Assembly: GCF_913063425.1 (NCBI RefSeq)
Contig: NZ_CAJXYK010000021.1
Span: 1-64,000, forward strand
Length of the DNA: 64,000 bases
Direction: 5' to 3'
Source: an uncultured Thiohalocapsa sp.
GTDB lineage: Bacteria > Pseudomonadota > Gammaproteobacteria > Chromatiales > Chromatiaceae
In this document: positions 1 through 8,700 of the stretch, piece by piece
Layout: every line of letters starts with the position of its first letter
Numbering within the stretch: position 1 is the first letter of the stretch
The notes under the pieces: generated by a model
Database searches by the model: none
Seen by the model: only the letters and a program-made list of their open reading frames with translations
Told to the model about the DNA's origin: nothing
Program-made: the position numbers and the translations under genes

Positions 1-408
1 GCCAGACGGCGCAGGGAGACTGGGCGGAGTGCGAAGCGAGCGGCCGACCGTCTGGCAGCCCGCTCCGTTACCCGCGCATCCAGGATCGCGCAGCCCTCGG
101 AGGAGTGTCGCCGCCATGATCGAATAGAAATTCAGCGAATGGGTTGAAGCGACAACTACCTTGACAACCACCGGGCGCGACCTGTGCGACGGTGGGCGGG
201 TGCTAACCCTGCGTAGCCTTGCCGCTGAGCTGGCCGCAAGCCTGGGCGAGCTGGTGCACTAGGCGGGGCCGTCTGTAGTTGAGTGCGCACCGCAACGGGT
301 GGCCGCAGCTAGGAAGACCATAGGCTGAACGTATAAGGCCACGTGGTCGCCCCCTGTTGCTTGAGCCCGACCCGTTGCTTAGCCCTCTAGCGAGATCGCG
401 GTGGTTCA
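1..408. other. Gene-poor edge of the accessory island
   Basis: No convincing complete gene is present. The first 56 bases carry a perfect 9-bp inverted repeat (GCCAGACGG at 1-9 and CCGTCTGGC at 48-56), which could be a hairpin terminator or the end of an element. On the plus strand, one open frame from about 147 to a TAG at 258-260 reads like the C-terminal tail of a protein (ending ELAASLGELVH). It has no start and is preceded by stops, so it may be a gene remnant. The remainder is an uninformative mix. Confidence 0.4.
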
Positions 409-1200
409 CTAACTGCGGGAGCTTTGATAACGAGCCAAGTCTTCCGCAGTGATTGTCGATGCCTCCGCGAGTGTATAGTGCAGTTCTTGAACAATGGAGA
501 CTTCGTTGCCGTCAAAACATAACTCAAACAAAGCTATAACGTTATCGTCCATGAACTGTGCGCTAACGGGTCGCGCGATGCAGTTGCGGTATCTCTGCTG
601 TGTCTGGCAAAAGACAGTGTCTTGGATTGTTTGAATAACACCAAGGAAGTCTCTGCCTCCTTTCGCCTGCACTGGGACAATATATTGGGCGCCCTTTGAA
701 TCAACACCTATGTAAAGTTCATCGATCTCGATCTGGCCATAGTTGGGAATGTTCGTGCGCAAATGATTTTGAAGACTATAGGCCGCAATTCCCAAGAAGA
801 CGTCAATAAGACGATTATACCGGATCTTGGCGAGCAAAGCCTGTTCGTCGCTCAAGGCGTACTGCGAAATTATCTCCGGCGTAGCGTCCGGTATTTTACG
901 TACCATTAGCCCGCGCGCAGGAAGTATTTGACTAAGTCTGCTTAATTGAAAGCGATAGCGTGCATCGCCCGCCCCAAGTATAAGCCACGATAACCCGTCA
1001 GGCTGCGTGTCCAAGATACTGGAGGGCAACGGCTTGCGATAACGAAACGTATAGATGACATCCCCAATATTCCGTGGAGACTTTACGCCCAGATGCTCTG
1101 CAGCCTCAGGGATTTCGTCTCGGTCGAATTCAAAACTCGTACTCTTAGAATCCCAATTATTGAAGAAAATGTGTTCAATAATCTCATCGTATGCCGCCAT
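409..1200 (-). CDS. Putative type II restriction endonuclease partnered with the adjacent C5-methyltransferase
   Basis: This is a 263-residue protein whose start overlaps the end of the methyltransferase gene by 17 bp, so the two are probably co-transcribed and translationally linked. No close family was recognised. Residues 157-181 (IEIDELYIGVD, then VPVQAKGG) resemble a PD-(D/E)xK nuclease core, with acidic residues E158, D160 and E161 and a Q-x-K ending (Q178, K180) in place of the usual E-x-K. Position directly downstream of a C5-methyltransferase and vsr strongly suggests the cognate restriction enzyme. Recognition site is unknown. Base composition is clearly AT-richer than the surrounding chromosome, as expected for a mobile restriction-modification unit. 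It could instead be a non-nuclease partner, but the gene order and the motif agree. Confidence 0.65.
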   Translation of the reverse strand: MAAYDEIIEHIFFNNWDSKSTSFEFDRDEIPEAAEHLGVKSPRNIGDVIYTFRYRKPLPSSILDTQPDGLSWLILGAGDARYRFQLSRLSQILPARGLMVRKIPDATPEIISQYALSDEQALLAKIRYNRLIDVFLGIAAYSLQNHLRTNIPNYGQIEIDELYIGVDSKGAQYIVPVQAKGGRDFLGVIQTIQDTVFCQTQQRYRNCIARPVSAQFMDDNVIALFELCFDGNEVSIVQELHYTLAEASTITAEDLARYQSSRS

Positions 1201-2524
1201 GGGACACCTTTGTACCTATGCGTTCGCGTTCGATATCTTCTTGTTTGCGTTTCCGCGCGCCGCTTTTTTGATCGCGTCTATTCGGAAGTCGCTCTACGCC
1301 GAAGCGTGCAGCCGCGCTTGACGCATCCAAGCGCAACAGTTCCGATTCACCAAGCTGGATAGCCTGCCCGTTTGTTGTAACATCCACGCCGAGCGTGCTT
1401 ATCACGGAGTTAGCGATCGCCCGTGCCAGCGGGGGCGGAACTGCGTTGCCGATCTGTCGAGCTCCGTGCCATTTGGTAACGTGAAACCTGAACCAATCTG
1501 GAAAACCATGTAGCCTGGCCATTTCCCTTACGGTAATGCAACGGCTGTAGTTATAGTGGATTGGCCGAGGACTGGTGAACGCGCCCCGTGCACCGTCTGT
1601 CCCAGCTCGGAGTGTGTTTGAGACTCCCTCTGCATCCAACTTGTAAAAGCGGCTTATTGGCTCTACAGTACCTGGCTTAGTCTCGCGGAAGCGCTGGCGG
1701 GAAATACGGGTATGCTCAGTTCTTGCGCTCGCTGTCAGTAGCTCGCGATTCCAGTCTCTCTTAACGCCATAATGCCAAGCGTCGCCCGTGATGCAGCGCA
1801 ACTGTGCTGCATATTGGGAAGGCGTCCCAAAACGAATTGTCCTTACAGCATCAGAAGTGAGCAGAGTTTGATACAGGTCCGCGTCAGGTAAATCTTGTAA
1901 CGCGTCCGCACATGTCGGGCAGTTTGGTAGAAACGAGCGCTCACCGATGCGTTCCGCTATGCTAGTCGTTGCTGCGGGATACTTCGGCAAAGGTTCTCCC
2001 TTGCGGGTGCCTAATAGGAATAGTCGCTCGCGGAACTGTGGGGTTCCGTAATGAGCTGCGTTTAGAACCCGCCATGGTAAGCGGAGCTCGTACCCAGCTT
2101 CCTCAAAAGCAGTTACTAGCTCGCGCAAGAAAGCTTTATGTCTTCCTACCGTTAACCCTTTTACGTTCTCAAAAACAATTCTTCTTGGCTTCAGCTCATA
2201 CACAAGTCGAACAAAATGGAGTACGAGCTTGTTGCGTGGATCGTTTAGTAGGCGATGTCCGATGAGAGAGAATCCTTGGCAAGGCGCGCCGCCGAACACG
2301 CAGTCAATTTCGCGCGAGCCGATGCCAGTCAACTCTCGCAGCGATTGGCCCGTGAGGGTTTCCACAGAACGCGGAATCGCGATAGTCGTGGGAAAGTTGT
2401 AGCTATGCACAGCACAGTGGATTGGGTCTATGTCAACAGCACCGACGACGTCGAAGCCAGCTTGTTCAAAACCGAGTGACAAACCACCCGCTCCCGCAAA
2501 GAGGTCAACACCGATAGGACGCAC
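1184..2524 (-). CDS. DNA (cytosine-5-)-methyltransferase
   Basis: This 446-residue enzyme transfers a methyl group from SAM to C5 of cytosine in a specific DNA site, protecting it from the partner nuclease. The C5-methyltransferase motifs are in order: motif I DLFAGAGG (residues 7-14) for SAM binding, motif IV PCQGFS (81-86) with catalytic Cys82, motif VI ENV (119-121), motif VIII QFRERLFLLG, a variable target-recognition stretch at roughly 200-320, then motifs IX-X (REMARLHGFP and QIGNAVPPPLA). It lies 27 bp downstream of vsr and overlaps the restriction gene, giving the order vsr-methyltransferase-nuclease. A GAGG lies just before the ATG. The C-terminus is lysine/arginine-rich. Specificity cannot be read from the sequence; the Vsr partner only says that the methylated base is a deamination hotspot. 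Confidence 0.95.
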   Translation of the reverse strand: MRPIGVDLFAGAGGLSLGFEQAGFDVVGAVDIDPIHCAVHSYNFPTTIAIPRSVETLTGQSLRELTGIGSREIDCVFGGAPCQGFSLIGHRLLNDPRNKLVLHFVRLVYELKPRRIVFENVKGLTVGRHKAFLRELVTAFEEAGYELRLPWRVLNAAHYGTPQFRERLFLLGTRKGEPLPKYPAATTSIAERIGERSFLPNCPTCADALQDLPDADLYQTLLTSDAVRTIRFGTPSQYAAQLRCITGDAWHYGVKRDWNRELLTASARTEHTRISRQRFRETKPGTVEPISRFYKLDAEGVSNTLRAGTDGARGAFTSPRPIHYNYSRCITVREMARLHGFPDWFRFHVTKWHGARQIGNAVPPPLARAIANSVISTLGVDVTTNGQAIQLGESELLRLDASSAAARFGVERLPNRRDQKSGARKRKQEDIERERIGTKVSHGGIR

Positions 2525-2551
2525 GCCTCAGGTACTCCGGTTTCCGAAAGT

Positions 2552-2977
2552 CTATTGATCGCCAAGATAGGCGCGCAACACTCGCGCAACATGGGCGGTA
2601 TCGGTAGTTTCGCATTGCCAGATGGTGGCGACTCGCCAGCCTAACTGGGTCAACGCAACAGCTACTCTCGCGTCGCGCTTTCTGTTAGTTTCGATCTTGT
2701 TCACCCAGTATTCGGTGCGCGATCTTGGGGGGCGGCCGTACCTGCAATCGTGGCCGTGCCAGAAACATCCGTGAACCAGTATCACGGTTTTCCAACGGGG
2801 AAGAACTATATCTGGTTTTCCGGGCAAATCTCTCCGGTGCAAACAAAATCGATAGCCCATTCGGTGTAGTAGCCGCCTGACGGTGAGTTCAGGCCCTGTA
2901 TCTTTTCGTTTGACGGATTGCATAATCCGTCGTCGTTGCGCGGGTGTTCTTGTGTCAGTCACGTCGGTATGGTGCAT
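2552..2977 (-). CDS. vsr: Very short patch repair endonuclease Vsr
   Basis: This is a 141-residue strand-specific mismatch endonuclease. Vsr nicks 5' of the T in T:G mismatches that arise when 5-methylcytosine deaminates, and so offsets the mutagenic cost of the neighbouring methyltransferase. Family hallmarks are visible: the N-terminal RRRIMQSVKRKDTGPEL segment, the catalytic stretch KPDIVLPRWKTVILVHG, and the zinc-associated CFWHGHDC motif. Length equals the family norm of about 130-150 residues. It is first in the minus-strand order vsr-methyltransferase-restriction enzyme, which is a common arrangement for such units. Confidence 0.95.
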   Translation of the reverse strand: MHHTDVTDTRTPAQRRRIMQSVKRKDTGPELTVRRLLHRMGYRFCLHRRDLPGKPDIVLPRWKTVILVHGCFWHGHDCRYGRPPRSRTEYWVNKIETNRKRDARVAVALTQLGWRVATIWQCETTDTAHVARVLRAYLGDQ

Positions 2978-3095
2978 CGTCGGGGGTCAGATACACAGTT
3001 GATGCAGTAGGTTCCCCGCCGCCAACCGTGGTGGACTGGATCAGGTGAGTATATCGCACCCTTGCAGTGCGCGGGTCCGGCCGACGGCAGAGCGT

Positions 3096-3518
3096 CTACC
3101 GCCGGCGACAGTAGTCCGGGAACGGCAGGGTGCGCGAGCGGTCGGTCTCGTCGGTGGCGTAGCGTCCGCCGCTGTAGCGGGGGCAACCCCGGCCGAGGCC
3201 CCGGCCAACCAAGATAGCGGCGATGTCGCGTCCGTCGTCCAGGCGACAGACGCCAACCTCGCGGTCGTACGGGCGCTCACCGGTCAGGGTGCAGTTCAGC
3301 CGGTTGCCCGCAACGATGCGCTGCATGGCATCGCGTGAGGTCCTGCCCCATTGCTCGCCAAGCTCGGGTGCCGCAAGGCCCTGAAGCCTAATGGCGACGC
3401 GAGACACGACTATGGTATCGCCATCGCGCACGTGGTCGGCGCGGCTGGTCGGGGTCTCAGCAGTCGCGAGCGCTGGCAGTAGCGCTAGGAGGACGAGGAG
3501 GATAAGGGTTAGGTGCAC
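3096..3518 (-). CDS. Secreted thermonuclease-like (SNase-fold) protein
   Basis: This 140-residue protein has a signal peptide at residues 1-20 (hydrophobic LILLVLLALLPALATA, cleavage expected after ATA). It is followed by a staphylococcal-nuclease fold: RDGDT (31-35), RLQGLAAPELG (44-54, equivalent to the family's RLxGIDAPE, although the aspartate is replaced by alanine), and YDREVGVCRLDDGRDIAAILVGRGL (from 84). The start is a GTG without an obvious Shine-Dalgarno sequence. These proteins are Ca2+-dependent phosphodiesterases acting on DNA or RNA, here likely in the periplasm or outside the cell. It lies upstream of vsr in the same direction. The Ala for Asp change in the substrate loop leaves activity uncertain. 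Confidence 0.75.
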   Translation of the reverse strand: MHLTLILLVLLALLPALATAETPTSRADHVRDGDTIVVSRVAIRLQGLAAPELGEQWGRTSRDAMQRIVAGNRLNCTLTGERPYDREVGVCRLDDGRDIAAILVGRGLGRGCPRYSGGRYATDETDRSRTLPFPDYCRRR

Positions 3519-3539
3519 TTGCGTTTAGTCACGCGAGGA

Positions 3540-4457
3540 TTAGACGTCAATTGCCTCTTGCGTCATGCGCGAGATATGGCTGATAACTTCTATGACTTCG
3601 TATTTGCAATTGGTAAAGATTCCAGTGTCTTCATCTCGGACCTGATAAATTCTCAGCTTTGCACTGATTGAGTCGCCCGGTGCGATTTTGATCTTATGGG
3701 CGAAAAAGTCGTTGTAGAAAGCTTGGTCCAAAACAGGCGCGGAAATCTTCACGCCTCGCCAAACAAACTCCCACTTTCTTGTTCCACGCTCTAGAATGGC
3801 CCTCAAAATGTGCAAGTCGGCTAGTTCGATGACAGATCTTTGATTATCTTCAATCTCGGGTGGGTTAGAAATTAAGGCGAACCTAGCCCGCGGGATAGAG
3901 ATGAGTGGCCAGAGATCATCCATGCTTGGAGTAAATGCCAAGCTTTCTACATACTTATCTTTCTCTACTGCGTCGAATGCCTTGCCGATGCTGCGCTTGA
4001 AACTGTCTATCTTTTCCGCCGCCTTAACGGCTTCGTGTACCTCTCTAGGAACAATTACTTTTGTGTCGCCTTGCTCAATTATAACTTCCTGCTCGTTAAC
4101 TATAACGTTGACCGGGGCATCTGGCGCCAAGGTGTGTTGATATACATAAGAAGCAATCACCGATAGCGCGACAGCTTTAAGGTTGTCTTTAGAGAAGAGG
4201 TTTCGGGCTTCGGTATATAGGGTTCGAATCTTTGCCTTAAAGCTACCTTCACCGAGAGCTTCAACGACAACTTCAACATCGTAACCGGGGTTAACAGCCG
4301 CGTTGGCCGACTTTACCGCATCGGCGATGGATACCAACGTTGACGCAAGAGTATATGCGTTGATTCTTTTAGGCGTTCCGCCAAAGAAGATTACGAATTC
4401 TTCTTGAAACTGGGCAATCTCAATTACATCCACCTTGACATACCCTGATAAAGGCAT
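3540..4457 (-). CDS. Conserved-looking protein of unknown function in the restriction island
   Basis: The 305-residue reading starts at an internal ATG (MPLSGYVKV). The upstream extension to 4586 reads as low-quality coding sequence, so I excluded it. No domain was recognised. The N-terminal third is alpha/beta-like (FVIFFGGTPKRINAYTLAST). A hydrophobic stretch (LKAVALSVIASYVYQHTLAP) could be one membrane span or a buried helix, followed by a strand-rich part (VNVIVNEQEVIIEQGDTKVI) and a C-terminal strand-rich domain. Codon use and composition match the restriction genes rather than the chromosome: the line 3541-3600 has 28 G/C of 60. It is the last clear gene of the island and could be a defence accessory, but no function is assigned. 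Confidence 0.7.
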   Translation of the reverse strand: MPLSGYVKVDVIEIAQFQEEFVIFFGGTPKRINAYTLASTLVSIADAVKSANAAVNPGYDVEVVVEALGEGSFKAKIRTLYTEARNLFSKDNLKAVALSVIASYVYQHTLAPDAPVNVIVNEQEVIIEQGDTKVIVPREVHEAVKAAEKIDSFKRSIGKAFDAVEKDKYVESLAFTPSMDDLWPLISIPRARFALISNPPEIEDNQRSVIELADLHILRAILERGTRKWEFVWRGVKISAPVLDQAFYNDFFAHKIKIAPGDSISAKLRIYQVRDEDTGIFTNCKYEVIEVISHISRMTQEAIDV

Positions 4458-4602
4458 TGTTGTCTTCAGAACGGAAGCAGCGCAACCGCTCGTCGGCGGA
4501 TGATGCCGCTCGGCAGGGTGGTGGTCAAGCGTCGGGGTGATTGTGGGCGCCCGCTCAGCAGTGCTGGTTCCTGGGCCACTGCCCACAACTGGGGGTCCCC
4601 CG

Positions 4603-4746
4603 ATGCAGCGTTACGTCTACAACCAAGACCGCCCCAACGTGGCACCCGTTGCGATCTCGGAAGACCTTACCTGGGTCCAGGTTGAGGACAAGTACCCGGC
4701 GGAGCTGGACTGGCAGGTGCTCAAGGAGGACGACGACCAGTGGTAA
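4603..4746 (+). CDS. Possible small protein or gene remnant (47 residues)
   Basis: An ATG at 4603 opens a 47-residue frame beginning MQRYVYNQDRPN and ending LKEDDDQW. It is rich in acidic and aromatic residues and reads like genuine protein, unlike the neighbouring frames. The same frame is open upstream to 4537 with less plausible sequence. No Shine-Dalgarno sequence or partner was seen. It could be a real small gene or the tail of a truncated one, at the island edge where other remnants occur. Confidence 0.35.
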   Translation: MQRYVYNQDRPNVAPVAISEDLTWVQVEDKYPAELDWQVLKEDDDQW

Positions 4747-5060
4747 GTCCTTGAGGGCGGCCGCTGGGAGCAAATCTCGGTGCCCTGGTAGCCCGCGACT
4801 GCCAGTGACCCGAAACGCTGATATGGCAGGTTTTTTTGTATCGTAATCTCGGGGTTCCATCCCTCAAGCTACCACAATGCCCGCCTACGTCCCGGACCAT
4901 CACACCAATCTGCGCCTTGTTATCCCGGTGCTGGCGCCGGACGCCAAGGTCCGTGGATATCAATTGGTGCCGATTGCTTGCTGACGCGTGGACGAAGCCT
5001 TGGGCGCCTTGTCGGTAACGGTTGTCAAGTCCCCCAACCATTCGCCCATCATCTACGACA
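4747..5060 (+). other. Island edge with gene fragments
   Basis: An ATG at 4877 opens a 35-codon frame (MPAYVPDHHTNLRLVIPV...) that stops at TGA 4982-4984. The TPR frame then resumes in the same phase two codons later (GTG 4988). The recognisable TPR sequence only begins around 5063 (ELDPDLPEARFGLG). The 4877-5060 segment therefore looks like foreign or scrambled sequence joined to a decapitated TPR gene. No insertion-sequence ends were recognised. Confidence 0.4.
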
Positions 5061-5707
5061 CAGAGCTGGACCCGGACCTGCCCGAGGCCCGGTTCGGGCT
5101 GGGCGTGCTGGCGCACCGCGACGGCCAGCTGGAGGCGGCGCGACAGCACTACGAGCAGGCGCTGGACGGGGCACCGGGCAATCGCCGGTATCTCACCAAC
5201 CTTGCAGGCGTGCTGCTGGACCTGGGCGAGCACCAGGCGGCGCTGGCGGCCTACGAGCGGCTGCTGGCCACGCCGCCCCGCCCGCTGCTGGCCCGCCTGG
5301 ACGCCGGCAAGGCCGCGCGCCGCGCCGGCGATCTGGAGCGCGCCGCCTGGCACCACAGGCAGCTGGCGCGGGGCCTGCGCCGGCCCGGCGCGCTCGAATC
5401 CGGCGAGAACGCCGCCCAGTGGACCTTCGGCACCGGCGCGAAGGAGGTGACCATGGACACCCCGGCCAGCAAGCGCGCCTACGCCCTGCTCACCGTCGCG
5501 CTGACCCGCTTCCTGGCCGGCGACCCCAGCGGCGCCGGGGAACTGGTGCGCCAGGCCGCCGCATCCCCGGAGCACCGCCGCGCCCTGGCGGTGCTGGCGC
5601 GCGACCTGCGCGCGCTCACCGGCGCGCGGCCGGAGCTGGGCGCACAGGTCGAGGCGTTTCGAGAGCTGCTGGACGCACCGGTCCCCCTGCCCCAGGGTGC
5701 TGACTGA
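4988..5707 (+). pseudogene. 5'-truncated TPR-repeat protein
   Basis: The open frame encodes 239 residues. From about residue 26 it contains clear tetratricopeptide repeats (LPEARFGLGVLAHRDGQLEA, then NRRYLTNLAGVLLDLGEHQA), a protein-interaction fold. A later helical part (residues 150-239) has lower repeat regularity. The first 25 residues are unlike TPR sequence, and an in-frame TGA lies just upstream, so the gene seems to have lost its N-terminus at the island junction. Composition is very GC-rich (line 5281-5340 has 50 G/C of 60), in contrast to the island. A start at GTG 4988 is possible, so a shortened protein could still be made. Confidence 0.6.
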
Positions 5708-5795
5708 CGGCGGCGTATCCGGGGGCGACCTCGCGACGTTCCGGGCGGTGCACCGGCACGGGGCACCTGAGCCGGCGGCACAGCAGTGCTCCGCG

Positions 5796-8700
5796 TCAGG
5801 CCACGGCGCGCAGCTGGCCGGGGGTGGCGGGCGCCGCCGGCAGGCCCAGGTCGAGCGTTTTGAGATCGGCGCCGGCGCGGCCGGCGAAGAGCCGCAGGTC
5901 CGCGGCGATGAGCGACCAGCAGTAGGGGCCGATGCGCTCGGTGTGGCCCGTAAGCTCGGTCTCCACGCGGATGCGCGGGGCGCGGTAGAAGAGCCGGATG
6001 CAGAGGGTCAGCGGCTCGCCCCGCTGCTGCTCCGTCAGCTGCTCGGAAAGCCCGGCGGCGCCGTCGCGGCGGGCACCCGGAAAGATGTTCACGGTGAGCT
6101 CCACCAGGTTGGTGGCGAAGCGCGGCGTGCCGGTCTCCACCCGCTTGAGGGTGCAGTTCGGGTCCCGGCAGCGCTCGCGCAGCGCGAAGGTGAACTCGCG
6201 CTCGAAAAACACGCAGAATGCGTGCTCCACGTCCTCCAGGTGGCGCTGCACCCGGCGCAGTCGCTGCGGATAGGGCTGCTGGTCGCGCATCTCCTCGCGG
6301 ATGACCTTGCGCAGCCGGTCGAAGCCCTTGGGCAGGGCGCCGGAATGGAAGCCGCGGGACATGAGCGCCCGCACGCTCTCGCCGTGGTGGCCGACGGCGG
6401 CGGGCTCCACCGGCAGCGGCTCGGCGCCGTCCACCGCGGGTGGGGCCTCGTCCGCCTGGCTCGCGTCCGCGAGGCCCGCGCGGTGGTTGGCCTGGTAGAG
6501 CTTCCAGTTCTCTTTCAGCTCCCAGACGAAAAAGCCGAACAGCCCCGGCAGCAGCACGATGGTCAGGGTCACCAGCGGATAGGCGATGACCTTGGGCAGC
6601 ACGGCATCGCTCATCTCCAGGAAGGCGGCGGTGATGGCCGGCAGGAACGGCAGCAGCAGCTTGTGGCCGATGCTGACAATGGGGAAGTGCTTCACCGGGT
6701 TCACCTGCGGCTCCACCAGCACGGTCACGTAGAACTGCATCAGGGCCTCGGCGAAGCGCCACAGGGGCGCCAACAGGGCCTTCAGGGCCAGGCTCGGCAG
6801 GCGCTCGCCCAGGTGGTGGATGAGTGCCTCGTCCACGCGGTGCAGCAGCTGCGAGAAACCGCGGGTGACCTCCTTGAAGAAGGTCAGCAGCGATTGGATC
6901 AGGCCGATGAACAGCGCCTGGTTCAGCCGCCGCATGTAGAGCCCGAAGCGGGTGCTGAGGTTATCCAGGAAGCGCCGGCCCGCCGGCGTGTTGCGGGCCA
7001 GGGTGCCGAGCGCGAAGGCGAGACCGGCCAGCCACAGCCCGGGCTCGATGGGCACCTCCTCCACGAACACGGCCAGAAAAATGATGGGCGCCAGCGGCAG
7101 GGTGCCGATCAACAGCGGCTGCACGATGTTGCGCCCGACCCCGCGCACGAGGCCCGTGCTGAGCAGCTCCGCCATGGGCCGCCAGCGCATGAGGCGGCTC
7201 AGACCGTCGTAGAAGATGAAGCGCAGGGTCGCCACCAGCCCGTGCCACAGCGACAGCGCGATGTGCCGGCCGATGCCGGTGTGCATGACGATGTTCACCA
7301 GCCCGCCCAGCAGCATCACGTCCGTGAAGGTGGCGAGCTGGAAGCCCTTGTCGTGATGCGGCAGCAGCTCCAGCAGCAGGTCGATGCTCTTCAGGATCAG
7401 GTAGGCGGCACCGAAGGGCACCAGCAGGTAGCGGGAGACGATGCGCCCGGGCCCGGTGCCGAACAGCGGCGCGCTCAGCTGCTGCAGGCCCTTGATGTAG
7501 ATCTCCCCGGGGCGGTACACACCGGGCAGGGCATCGGCGGCGGTGCGGTCGAAGCGCGCCAGGCGGTCGCCGCGGAAGAACTCGGACAGGGTCGGGTCCG
7601 GCAGGCGCAGAATATTGCGGGCGACGATGTCGCGCACGTCGGTGAACTTGAGATGCCGGCGCTGCTTGATCACGTCCAGCAGCTCCAGCTGCATCTTCTG
7701 CGCGGCGACGTTCTCGCGATGGTCCCGGGGCACGAAGTCCGCCTTGCACATGGCCTGCTTGACGCGCGGCATGATCTGCTCATCCAGGCGCGCACTGACC
7801 CGAAAGGTCAGCCTGTCCAGCACGCGGGCGAACCGCTCCAGGTCCGTGATGGGCCAGGGCATCTCCTCCAGCCGGGCGCGGGCCGTCTCCATGGCCCGCA
7901 GCGCCTTGAGCAGTGACTGGAAGGGCAGCGGCTCCATCAGCCGCCGCCGCCCCAGGCTGAACAGCCAGCGGACGAAGCGCAGGCGGTAGTAATCGCTGCG
8001 GCTCTCGGACAGCACCTGCTCCAGGCAGGCGAGCAGGGTGCGTGCGGGTGCGGAGCCGAAGCGGCGGCGGTCCTCCGCGGCGAGGCGCCCGATGAGCCGC
8101 CTGAGCTCGGCGGCGGTGGCCAGGTCGAGCTTCCACTTGGCGGCGAGCAGGTCGGCGAGGTGCTCTTCGGCGCCCTGCTCGCGCTCGGCGATGGCCAGGT
8201 CCACGGCCGCCGGGGCGCAGCGCGCGGGGCGGCTCATGCGCTGGGCGAGCCGGCGCGCATCGGCGAGAAAGCGCAGCTCCACGGCGAAGTGGCCTTCGAA
8301 CTCCGCGCGCTGGGCGCAGCCGACGGCGTACTCGAACAGCGCGAGCCCGAGGCTGTGCCAGCGCATGGCGAGACCCGGCGCCGGCGCGAAGCCGATGTCG
8401 TCGAGCCCGGGCAGGAACAGCAGCCGTGCCGCGAGCCGGCGCAGGCCGTTGCCGAGATCGTCGCGCAGCCGGGCAAGCCAGCCCCGGCGCCGGCGCACCC
8501 GCGAGCCGCGCTGAAGCGCCGTCAGATAGTGCGCCTCCAGCGACGGCGGCAATGCCTCGTCCGACCCGGGGCGGGTGCTGCCGGGGCCGTCGCTGCGCTC
8601 GCAGGGCTCGGTGCCCGGCGCCGCGTCGGCAGGCCACACCTGGGCGGCGTCGGCCACCGCCATGGGCCGGTCGGGGTCCGACGCGCCGAAGGGCAGCCCC

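Noticed and set aside
203-409. 68-residue minus-strand frame at the left edge
   Set aside because: Composition is not protein-like and there is no ribosome site.
4221-4230. GGTTCGAATC, resembling a tRNA T-loop
   Set aside because: It lies inside a protein gene and no matching acceptor or anticodon stems were found around it.
4721-5575. Minus-strand frame opposite the TPR remnant
   Set aside because: Low-complexity, and the plus strand has clear TPR sequence.
5697-7916. Long plus-strand frame opposite the 1209-residue gene
   Set aside because: It is a shadow: glutamine/histidine/leucine-rich low-complexity translation caused by high GC at third positions of the minus-strand gene.
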